64,000 nucleotides of DNA from Pseudomonas sp. LS44 (GTDB taxonomy: Bacteria; Pseudomonadota; Gammaproteobacteria; Pseudomonadales; Pseudomonadaceae). Below the pieces are notes generated by a model. That model was not told the origin of the DNA, searched no databases, and saw nothing but the letters and a program-made list of their open reading frames with translations. Shown piece by piece: positions 54,796 to 64,000 of the stretch. The first letter of the stretch is position 1; each line of letters starts with the position of its first letter. The stretch covers positions 2,232,001 through 2,296,000 of the forward strand of contig NZ_CP102830.1 in NCBI RefSeq assembly GCF_024730785.1. The letters run 5' to 3'. A program made the translations under genes and the position numbers.

Positions 54796-56364
54796 ATGTA
54801 CATCACCCAAGGCCTGCACCGCCACATGAAGGAACGGCCTGACACGATAGCCGTCCGCTACCAGGGGCGCAGCATGACCTTCGCCGAACTCGGCGACCGC
54901 ATCGCCCGCCTGGCCGGCGCGCTCAAGACCCTCGGCATGGCCAGTGGCGACTGCGTAGCCATGCTCTCGCGCAACTCGCAGCGCTACATCGAATACGTGT
55001 TCGGCGTACCGTGGGCCGATGGTGTGCTCAACCCCGTCAACACTCGCTGGAGCGTGGCCGAGATCGTCTACTCGCTGGACGACTCCGGGTCCACTGTACT
55101 GATTGTCGACGACACTTTCGCCGAGATGGGCCAAGCCATCCTCGAGCAGGCCAAGACCATTCGCACGCTGATCTACGCCGGCGACGGCGAGACACCTGCC
55201 GGCATGCTGTCGTACGAAGCGCTGCTGGCCGCCGCCGAACCGATCGCCGACACCCGTCGGGGTGGCGATGCGCTGCTGGGCATCTTCTACACCGGCGGCA
55301 CCACCGGTTTTCCCAAAGGCGTGATGATTAGCCACAACAACCTGGCATTCGCCGGCTTCTCGAGCATGAGCAAGGGTCTCTTCGACCGCCACTCGGTGTA
55401 CCTGCACGCCATGCCGATGTTCCACCTGGCCGACTTCTCGGCCCTGTACTGTCTGACCGTGAGCGGCGGCGTGCACGTGCCGATGCCGGCCTTCAGCGGT
55501 GAGGCCGCGGTGCAGGCCATCGTCGATGAGCAGATCACCGAGATGCTGCTGGCGCCGACCATGATCCAGATGATGCTGGACGCGCGCATCGCCAGTCCGG
55601 CGCTGGCCACGGTCGACCTGGACTCGGTCCGCCACATCGTCTACGGCGCCTCGCCGATCTCGCCGACCCTGCTCGACCGTGCCTGCGAGGCCTTCCCACG
55701 CGCCGCTTTCTTCCAGGGTTACGGCATGACCGAGCTGACCACCATCGGCACCACGCTCGCCCCCGAATACCACAACGAAGAACACCACCACAGCGGCAAG
55801 ATGTACTCCGCCGGCACGGCGGGCGCCTGCGTCGAAGTGCGCATCGTCGATACCGATGACAACGAAGTGCCGCGTGGCACGATCGGCGAGATCGCCGTGC
55901 GCGGGCCGAACGTCATGCTCGGCTACTGGAACAAGCCCGAGGCCACCGCCGAGGTGCTGCGCGACGGCTGGATGCACACCGGCGACGGCGGGTATATGGA
56001 CACCGAAGGCTTCGTCTTCATCGTCGACCGCCTCAAGGACATGATCGTCAGCGGCGGCGAGAACATCTACTCCGCCGAGGTGGAAACCGCCATTGCCAGC
56101 CACCCGGCCGTGGCCCAGTGCGCGGCCATCGGCATTCCCCACGACAAGTGGGGCGAAACAGTGCATGCGGTGGTCGTCCTCAAGCCTGGTCATAACGCCA
56201 GCGAAGACGATATCGTCAACCACTGCCGCGAGCGCATCGCCGGCTACAAGTGCCCGCGTAGCGTGGAGTTCCGATCCTCGCTGCCGCTTTCCGGGGTCGG
56301 CAAGATCCTCAAGAACGAGCTGCGCAAACCCTACTGGGAGGGTCGCAAGCGCAATATCGCCTGA
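54796..56364 (+). CDS. AMP-forming acyl-CoA ligase
   Basis: A 522-residue ANL-superfamily ligase that activates a carboxylic acid to its CoA thioester. Motifs: P-loop YTGGTTGFPKGVMISH (about 173-188), YGMTELT, YWNKPEATAEVLRDGW, HTGDGGYMD, DRLKDMIVSGGENIY and the catalytic Lys near the end in LSGVGKILKNELR. ATG at 54796 has AGAGGAGA upstream. Closest in layout to medium/long-chain fatty acyl ligases. It supplies the substrate for the dehydrogenase and thus starts the pathway. Confidence 0.93.
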   Translation: MYITQGLHRHMKERPDTIAVRYQGRSMTFAELGDRIARLAGALKTLGMASGDCVAMLSRNSQRYIEYVFGVPWADGVLNPVNTRWSVAEIVYSLDDSGSTVLIVDDTFAEMGQAILEQAKTIRTLIYAGDGETPAGMLSYEALLAAAEPIADTRRGGDALLGIFYTGGTTGFPKGVMISHNNLAFAGFSSMSKGLFDRHSVYLHAMPMFHLADFSALYCLTVSGGVHVPMPAFSGEAAVQAIVDEQITEMLLAPTMIQMMLDARIASPALATVDLDSVRHIVYGASPISPTLLDRACEAFPRAAFFQGYGMTELTTIGTTLAPEYHNEEHHHSGKMYSAGTAGACVEVRIVDTDDNEVPRGTIGEIAVRGPNVMLGYWNKPEATAEVLRDGWMHTGDGGYMDTEGFVFIVDRLKDMIVSGGENIYSAEVETAIASHPAVAQCAAIGIPHDKWGETVHAVVVLKPGHNASEDDIVNHCRERIAGYKCPRSVEFRSSLPLSGVGKILKNELRKPYWEGRKRNIA

Positions 56365-56484
56365 GCTCCGCGATACCGACGCCACGCTCGCGGCTCACCG
56401 CCTGCGTGGCTTTTGCGTTTGCGTTTGCTTGCAATTGACGGTCAAGCTTAACGAATTACCCGCGCACTGGAGTCCGGATTCCCC

Positions 56485-59157
56485 ATGAAGCCCACCTCTC
56501 TGCTGATCACGACCAAGTTCGCCCCGCCGCGCATCGGCCGCTACTCAGTGCACCGCGAGGCGCTGCTCGACAGTCTGCATCAGGCGCGCCACAGCCGGCT
56601 GGTGGTGCTGTGTGGCAGCGCGGGGTTCGGCAAGACCACGCTGCTGGCGCAGTGGCGTCAGGACCTGATCAAGAACGGCGCCACGGTCGCCTGGCTGTCG
56701 CTCGCCCAGGAAGACGGCGAGCCGGAACAGTTCTGCGCGAACCTTATCGGCACGCTGCAGCAGGCCGGCCTGTCGATGGATGAGCTGAGCACTATCAGCC
56801 TCAACGAAGACCTGCAGCTGCTGCCGCCACTGATCATCAACACCCTGGCGCGCTGGCCCAGCGAGCTGTACCTGCTGATTGACGACTTCCAGCACATCAC
56901 CTCGCCGCGCCTGCTGCTGATGATCCAGGCGCTGCTGGACAACGCCCCGAACAACCTGCATCTGGTGCTCGCCTCCCGCAGCAAGCCGGGGCTACTGCTC
57001 GGTCGCCTGCGCGCGATGGACGAACTGTTCGAAGTCGGCGACAGCCACCTGGCGTTCAACTTCCATGAGTCCATGGAGCTGCTCAAGGCCTATCTGGATG
57101 CCGGTATCGACTTGGAGCTCGCCCGCTCGCTGCATGACAAGACCGATGGCTGGCCCATCGGTCTGCAGCTGATGTCGATCGCGCTGAAAAACAACCCGCA
57201 TAAGCGCAGCAGGACCGAGGCACTGCTGCCAACCAGCGCCGCCCTCGGTGATTACCTCGACGAGGACGTGATCGCCGACCTGCCAGCGGAGCTGCTCGAA
57301 TTTCTCTACCAGATATCCATCCTGCTCCGCTTCAATGTCGAGGTCGCCGGCTACGTCACCGGCTCGCCGCGCGCGGCGGAGCTGATCGCCATGCTCGAGG
57401 CGCGCAACCTGTTCCTGCTGCCGCTTGATCTGCCCGGGCGCTACCAGTGGTACCGCCTGCACCCGCTGTTCGCCGAGTTCCTCAGCCAGCGCCTGGCGCT
57501 TTCGGGTATCGACACCCAGCCGCTGCATCGGCGCGCCGCCCACTGGTTCGAGGAAGCCCGGCTGGTGAGCGAGGCCGTGCGCCATACCCTGCAATGCGCC
57601 GACGTCGACCTGTTGGTGCAGTTGCTCGAGCGGGTGCAGCCCTCGCAACGCAGCATCAGCAATCTGCGGCAGTTCCTGTGCTGGCTGGATCAGGTGCCGC
57701 TGGCGGTGCTGCTGCAGCATCCCAACCTGCTCTTGCTGGGGATCTGGAGCTGCGTCCTGACCCTGCTGACGGACAAGGCCGATACCTGGATCAAGGCCTT
57801 GGAAACGGGATCGAAAGTCGCCGAGTGGGCACCCCAGCTCGCCCTGCTGAAAGCCGCCATCGCCCTGCAGCGCGACGACATTCCGCGCTGCTTCGCCTAC
57901 CTCGAGACACTGACTGACACGGCGCTGGACAACAATTTCCAGGAACAAGCGCGCGTGAGCCTGACGCTCGGCTGTCTTTGCCAGATGGGACGCTACGCGG
58001 AGGCGCGCGGCCTGTTCCAGTCCCAGGCAGGCCGCGTGGTGCGCCATGGCGACGAGGAAATGGCCCTGGTCGGCCACACCAGCCTGGCCACCGTCGCCCT
58101 GTTCGAAGGCGCGGTGCTGGAGGCCGAACGCATCGCCGCGCCGGTGCTGCTGCAAGCCGAACGGCTGTATGGCCGGCGGGCGGTCAGCACCTGCTACTGC
58201 GCCATGGCGATGGCCGAGGTGTTCTATGAACAGGATCGCATCGACGAGGCGCGAGAGGTGCTCGCCAATCGCATGGACGTGCTGCGTTTCTCGGTGCCCG
58301 ATCGCATGATCAGCGTTGCCCTGTCCCATGCCCGCGTGCAATACCTGCAGGAAAGTCCGCGCAAGGCCCTGGATTACCTCGCCAAGCGCGCCGAGTATTT
58401 TCGCGACGCCGGCCTCGATCGCGGCCTGGCTAACATGCTCGCCGAGCAGATCCGCATGGGCCTGCAATGCGGTGACTGGCGGCATGCCGAGACGCTGTTG
58501 GCGGCGCTGGATGTTATCAAGGACCGCGACTACGAGGCGTCACCGCGCAACGCCGAAATCGTCTCGCTCGCCGCGCTGTCCCGAGCCCGGCTGGCGCTGA
58601 CCTGGAAACACCCGGAAGCGGCGCTGCTGGAGTTGCAGGTGGTCGCCCGGCTGGCCAGCGAGTTCGACCGGGGCATCGTCAAGGTTCGGGTGGATATCTT
58701 GCAGGCACTGGCGCTGCAAGCACTCGGCCGCGATAGCGAAGCGGCCGAGCGTAGTCATTCCGCCCTCGCCAGCGGTTATCGCCTGGGTCTGAAGCGCTCA
58801 CTGCTTGACGAGGGCGAGGCGTTTCAGCAATTGCTGAAAGACCTGGATCTCGACGACCTCCCACTGCTCGATGAGTATCGCGACAGCCTGTTGCAGCAGG
58901 ACGAGCAACCACCGGAGACGAGCGCCAGCGAGAAGCTGCCGAAGGACAGCCAGGGGTTGCTGACCAAACGGGAGCTGGAAATTCTGACCCTGATGAGCCA
59001 GTCGATGTCGAACAAACACATCGCTCTGACGCTGAGCATCAGCCTGCAGACGGTGAAATGGTACGTGAAGAGCATCTTCCACAAACTCGGCGTTTCCCGG
59101 CGTTACGACGCGGTGGTCGCCGGGCGCAACCGCGACATACTCCCCAAGCAGATCTGA
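56485..59157 (+). CDS. MalT-type LuxR transcriptional activator (3)
   Basis: An 890-residue MalT-like regulator. P-loop GSAGFGKTT near residues 44-52, ATPase module to about 330, TPR-like helices to about 790, LuxR HTH at the end (LTKRELEILTLMSQSMSNKH; LQTVKWYVKSIFHKLG). The N-terminal TTKFAPPR.GRY..VHR segment is typical of this class. It follows the acyl-CoA ligase by 120 bases in the same direction and faces the second acyl-CoA dehydrogenase gene. Likely a regulator of this catabolic locus. Confidence 0.9.
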   Translation: MKPTSLLITTKFAPPRIGRYSVHREALLDSLHQARHSRLVVLCGSAGFGKTTLLAQWRQDLIKNGATVAWLSLAQEDGEPEQFCANLIGTLQQAGLSMDELSTISLNEDLQLLPPLIINTLARWPSELYLLIDDFQHITSPRLLLMIQALLDNAPNNLHLVLASRSKPGLLLGRLRAMDELFEVGDSHLAFNFHESMELLKAYLDAGIDLELARSLHDKTDGWPIGLQLMSIALKNNPHKRSRTEALLPTSAALGDYLDEDVIADLPAELLEFLYQISILLRFNVEVAGYVTGSPRAAELIAMLEARNLFLLPLDLPGRYQWYRLHPLFAEFLSQRLALSGIDTQPLHRRAAHWFEEARLVSEAVRHTLQCADVDLLVQLLERVQPSQRSISNLRQFLCWLDQVPLAVLLQHPNLLLLGIWSCVLTLLTDKADTWIKALETGSKVAEWAPQLALLKAAIALQRDDIPRCFAYLETLTDTALDNNFQEQARVSLTLGCLCQMGRYAEARGLFQSQAGRVVRHGDEEMALVGHTSLATVALFEGAVLEAERIAAPVLLQAERLYGRRAVSTCYCAMAMAEVFYEQDRIDEAREVLANRMDVLRFSVPDRMISVALSHARVQYLQESPRKALDYLAKRAEYFRDAGLDRGLANMLAEQIRMGLQCGDWRHAETLLAALDVIKDRDYEASPRNAEIVSLAALSRARLALTWKHPEAALLELQVVARLASEFDRGIVKVRVDILQALALQALGRDSEAAERSHSALASGYRLGLKRSLLDEGEAFQQLLKDLDLDDLPLLDEYRDSLLQQDEQPPETSASEKLPKDSQGLLTKRELEILTLMSQSMSNKHIALTLSISLQTVKWYVKSIFHKLGVSRRYDAVVAGRNRDILPKQI

Positions 59158-59342
59158 GCGGCGGAAAGCACTTATTGCCGGCTAGGCCAACCTAGCCTCA
59201 GCCATACCGCATTCCGGCAGAGAGGTAGTGGGCGATCCGCCCACTCAGCCATCAGCCTTCGCCTCGGGGCGTAGCGCCAATGCACGCCTGACGCGCAGGC
59301 GAGCGCGAAAGCCTGATATCCGTCAGCGATGATGAGAAGCGA

Positions 59343-59375
59343 AGCCGAGCCTTCTCCAACAGAGAAGGCTTGGCT
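59343..59375 (-). terminator. Hairpin terminator of the second acyl-CoA dehydrogenase gene
   Basis: AGCCGAGCCTTCTC, 5-base loop, and its inverted copy with one mismatch, just past the stop at 59381. The minus-strand side continues into a modest pyrimidine-rich stretch. It may serve the convergent luxR gene as well. Confidence 0.6.
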
Positions 59376-59380
59376 CTGGC

Positions 59381-60523
59381 TCAGAGACTGCGGGCGACCA
59401 GCTCGCGCATGATGTCGTTGGCGCCGCCATAGATGCGGTTGATCCGGCTGTCCAGGTAGTGGCGGGCGACCGGATACTCGAGCATGTAGCCGTTGCCGCC
59501 GTGCAGCTGCAGGCATTGGTCGACGACCCGTGAGTACAGCTCGGTGCACCACAGCTTGGCGGCCGCCGCAGCTTCGGGGCTCAGAGTGTGCTCGAGGCAC
59601 AGCTCCATGCAGCGGTCCACGTAGGTCTGGCCGATGGCGATCTCGGCCTTCAGATCGGCGAGTTTGAAGCGCGAGTTCTGGAAATCGATGATCGGCTTGC
59701 CGAACACGGTGCGGCCACGGGTGTAGTCGATGGTCTGTTCGAGCACCGCCTGGCTCGCCGCCATGCTGAGAATGCCGATGCTCAGGCGCTCCCAGGCCAG
59801 TTCCTTCATCAACTGGTAGAAGCCCTGCCCCGGCACGCCACCCAGGACGTTCTCCTTCGGCACGCGGCAGTCCTCGAAGAACAGCATGGTGGTGTCCTGC
59901 GCGTGCTGACCGACCTTGCGCAGCGGCTTGGACTTGGTCAGCCCGACGCGGTCGGCCTCGACCAGGATCAGCGAGATGTCGGCAGCGCCCTTGCCGCTGT
60001 TGCCGGTCTTGGCCACCACGATCACCACATCACAGTTGGTGCCGTTGGAGATGAAGGTCTTGGCACCATTGATCACGTACTCGTCGCCGTCCAGCACGGC
60101 GCGGGTCTTCACCGCCTGCAGATCGGAGCCGGTGTTCGGCTCGGTCATCGCCACCGCGCTGATCACCTCGCCGCCGGCCATCTTCGGCAGCCACTGCTGT
60201 TTCTGCGCCTCGGTAGCGAAGTTGATGAAGTAGCCGGCGCAGATGTCGTGGACGTTGAAGCCAACCAGCCCGGACAGCCCGGCGCGCGCCACCTCCTCTA
60301 CGGCGATCATGGTTAAGCGACGATCCAGCCCGAGGCCGCCATAGGCCTCCGGCGTGGTGGCGTTGAGCATGCCCAGCTCGCCGGCGCGACGCCAGATCGC
60401 GCGCGGCACCACGCGGTCCTCCTCCCACTGCTCGTGGAGCGGCGTGCACTCCTCGGCCAGGAAGCGGCGAACGGTGTTGCGGAACTCTTCATGTTCGTGG
60501 TCGAACAGGACACGTGGAATCAT
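59381..60523 (-). CDS. Acyl-CoA dehydrogenase, LCAD-like (2)
   Basis: A 380-residue FAD enzyme. Segments: PEAYGGLG, AMTEPNTGSDLQAVKT, KTFISNGTNC, RTVFGKPIIDFQNSRF, LHGGNGYMLEYPVAR and the end IYGGANDIMRELVARSL. As in the first dehydrogenase, the medium-chain catalytic Glu position is Gly and the base is likely on the helix with LAWERLSIG, as in LCAD. Start ATG 60523 with GGGGAAGCCC upstream. It is transcribed alone, divergent from the FadJ-like gene, and not part of the main operon. Confidence 0.93.
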   Translation of the reverse strand: MIPRVLFDHEHEEFRNTVRRFLAEECTPLHEQWEEDRVVPRAIWRRAGELGMLNATTPEAYGGLGLDRRLTMIAVEEVARAGLSGLVGFNVHDICAGYFINFATEAQKQQWLPKMAGGEVISAVAMTEPNTGSDLQAVKTRAVLDGDEYVINGAKTFISNGTNCDVVIVVAKTGNSGKGAADISLILVEADRVGLTKSKPLRKVGQHAQDTTMLFFEDCRVPKENVLGGVPGQGFYQLMKELAWERLSIGILSMAASQAVLEQTIDYTRGRTVFGKPIIDFQNSRFKLADLKAEIAIGQTYVDRCMELCLEHTLSPEAAAAAKLWCTELYSRVVDQCLQLHGGNGYMLEYPVARHYLDSRINRIYGGANDIMRELVARSL

Positions 60524-60771
60524 CGGGCTTCCCCTGGATGCAGGTTAATCGTACCGGCGGCATCGCCGGCGGCGCTTCGCGTCACCATAGGCCGTTGCCC
60601 GCCTGCCACACCCCCCGTGGCGAGTAGGTATTCGTCCCCGCCTCCCTCCCCACTCGTAAAGAGGGATGGTTCTGTGGGCAATCGCCTCTTTACTGTGCGC
60701 CTGCCTTGACTGCCGTTCGTGCGCGTCGGGCGCTGCCTCTTTCGCCACATATTTTCGTCGACGAGAACACC

Positions 60772-60951
60772 ATGACCGATCAGCTCCTCAACGAACGCGA
60801 ACCGAGCTTCCAGCTCTACGAACTGTTCGACACCGAGGCGCTACTCGAACGTCCGCGCTACGCCGAGCACGATCGCGCCGTGTTCGATGCGCCCCTGGAT
60901 ACCGCACGCGGCATCGCCGCCGAGTACCTCGCCCCGCACAACCAGAAGACC
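60772..60951 (+). pseudogene. N-terminal relic of another acyl-CoA dehydrogenase, in frame with the next gene
   Basis: Starts at an ATG and reads TDQLLNEREPSFQLYELFD, then TEALLERPRYAEHDRAVFD and TARGIAAEYLAPHNQKT. This is the N-terminus of the roughly 590-residue acyl-CoA dehydrogenase class found in pseudomonads. After about 60 codons homology stops and the frame continues without a stop into the FadJ-like gene. Either a deletion scar or a short leader peptide; a 788-residue fusion could in principle be translated. Confidence 0.7.
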
Positions 60952-60987
60952 ACCCAGTGCCGTATGCAAGCGCTACAAGGAGTCACC

Positions 60988-63138
<2,151 letters not shown>

Positions 63139-63155
63139 GCGACCTGGATCACTCC

Positions 63156-63385
63156 ATGAAAGAAGCCGTCACCCTCGCCACCGCCCGCACGCCGGTGACG
63201 CGCTCAACAACCTCAAGTCGCCGGGCATGCCCAGCGCCGCGGTCGAGCGTGCCGGGATCGACGCCAGGGAAATCGAAGGCCTGGTGATGGGCACTGCGCC
63301 GAGACGCTCCGCATCGCCCCGGCCAAGTTGAACGTCAACGGCGGCGGTATGGGCGCGACCGGCCTGTTCGAGGTGCTCGTGATGA
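63156..63385 (+). pseudogene. Thiolase gene with internal deletions
   Basis: Three pieces of one acetyl-CoA acyltransferase are strung together in changing frames: MKEAVTLATARTPVT, then LNNLKSPGMPSAAVERAGID with AREIEGLVMGTA, then LRIAPAKLNVNGGGMG. In an intact thiolase these are about residues 1-15, 20-60 and 335-350. The active-site Cys region is gone. It starts 18 bases after the FadJ-like gene, the normal place for its thiolase partner. Confidence 0.75.
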
Positions 63386-63756
63386 GCGATCTGAGCGTAT
63401 TTTCCCTGATGAGCAAGACCGTGCTGGCACCGGCGCATCGAGCGGCTGGCGCAGGTTTCCAAGGGCAACTGTCTGACCGGCGGGCAGGTAGCTCTGCGAA
63501 TGTCGCCTCACCCACACCCGCTTTCACCAATACGACAGCGCTTTCCAGCACCACCCTGCCCATTCAAAGCAGAAATCGGCTCCTCGTCGGCGGAAGGAAC
63601 GCTCGCTAGACGTTCTGCCGGGCCCATCGCCCCATCATCAGCATGAGCGCCTGAAAAGATCCGAGGTCGTTACCCCCCCACCCTGGAAGAGTGGACCACT
63701 GCGCTGGATGGAAAGGCATAGTCCACCCATTGATTCCCTTTCATCTCGGAGCACCT
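63386..63756. other. Degenerate stretch between two thiolase relics
   Basis: No gene that I can support. Short frames exist on both strands without family features. It contains the ribosome site (GGAG) of the next thiolase fragment just before 63757. Confidence 0.4.
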
Positions 63757-63897
63757 ATGCAAGACGTCGTCATTGTCGCCGCCACTCGTACTGCCATCGG
63801 CAGTTTCCAGGGCTCGCTGGCCGGTATTCCCGCGGTCGAACTGGGCGCCGCGGTGATCAAGCGTCTGCTCGAGCAGGCCGGCCTGAACGGCAGCGAA
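63757..63897 (+). pseudogene. Acetyl-CoA acetyltransferase N-terminus, cut by a repeat
   Basis: ATG with GGAG six bases upstream, then 47 codons of a normal biosynthetic-type thiolase N-terminus: MQDVVIVAATRTAIGSFQGS, then AVELGAAVIKRLLEQAGL. Directly after NGSE the frame enters the palindromic repeat at 63898 and homology stops. What lies beyond the window could be the rest of the gene, if the repeat is an insertion. Confidence 0.75.
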
Positions 63898-63963
63898 TAC
63901 GCCGCTACGCGGCTAACCCGCCCTACGACTGCTCGCCGTGGATGCGCAGCGCATCCACGGCGA
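63898..63963 (-). repeat. Dispersed palindromic repeat inside the thiolase gene
   Basis: TACGCCGCTACGCGGCTAAC with the following CCGCCCTACG (63898-63927) is the inverted form of the unit at 49377. After five bases comes a second perfect 14-bp hairpin (TCGCCGTGGATGCG at 63933-63946, inverted at 63950-63963). Confidence 0.7.
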
Positions 63964-64000
63964 GCTGATCGGCGGTCCTGATCCGTGACGCCATGCGCCG

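Noticed and set aside
54652..56385. 577-codon minus-strand frame opposite the acyl-CoA ligase
   Set aside because: Shadow frame; the plus strand has all ANL ligase motifs.

Overview
The window is GC-rich, gene-dense DNA that looks like a Pseudomonas or close relative. This is an inference from gene families (DUF1302/DUF1329 pair, several very large MalT-type LuxR regulators, NodT-type outer-membrane lipoprotein, TonB siderophore receptor) and from intergenic palindromes of the GTAGGAGCGAATT kind. No rRNA, tRNA, CRISPR array or intact insertion sequence was seen. It reads as an accessory part of a chromosome: complete operons separated by stretches full of short gene relics.

Left part (1-21147). 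A TonB-dependent siderophore receptor is cut by the window edge. It is followed by relic DNA, a KtrA/TrkH potassium uptake pair, an adenosine-specific kinase family protein, and an ABC ATPase / FtsX permease / AttH-like lipoprotein operon. Next comes a membrane and efflux block: DUF3302 protein, HlyD adaptor, AI-2E family protein, NodT lipoprotein, second HlyD adaptor, DUF2955 permease and a small K+ channel. A PotE-like antiporter and a periplasmic amino-acid binding protein lie on the minus strand.

Middle part (21148-43353). A complete SUF iron-sulphur assembly cluster of the kind familiar from Gram-positive bacteria lies here: SufR-like repressor, divergent Rieske protein, SufB, SufC, SufD, SufS, SufU and SufT. 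The SufT protein carries an extra N-terminal A-type-carrier-like domain without its cysteines. A YyaL-type DUF255 protein follows. Then come two phosphoribosyltransferases around an alpha/beta hydrolase, a GTG-started malate dehydrogenase of lower GC, a BON protein, a debris-rich and partly AT-rich stretch (35.3-38.6 kb), a zinc alcohol dehydrogenase and the DUF1329/DUF1302 pair.

Right part (43354-64000). This is a lipid or acyl-CoA catabolic region with three MalT-type LuxR regulators. One is divergent from DUF1302/DUF1329, one is bracketed by a 73-bp inverted repeat, and one follows the main catabolic operon. That operon (49914-56364) holds one enzyme for each step of a beta-oxidation turn: acyl-CoA ligase, acyl-CoA dehydrogenase, a two-subunit MaoC hydratase, an SDR dehydrogenase and an SCP-x thiolase, plus a DUF2889 protein. 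A second acyl-CoA dehydrogenase and a FadJ-like bifunctional enzyme follow, then two broken thiolase genes. The last one is interrupted by a dispersed palindromic repeat. The substrate of this pathway cannot be read from sequence.
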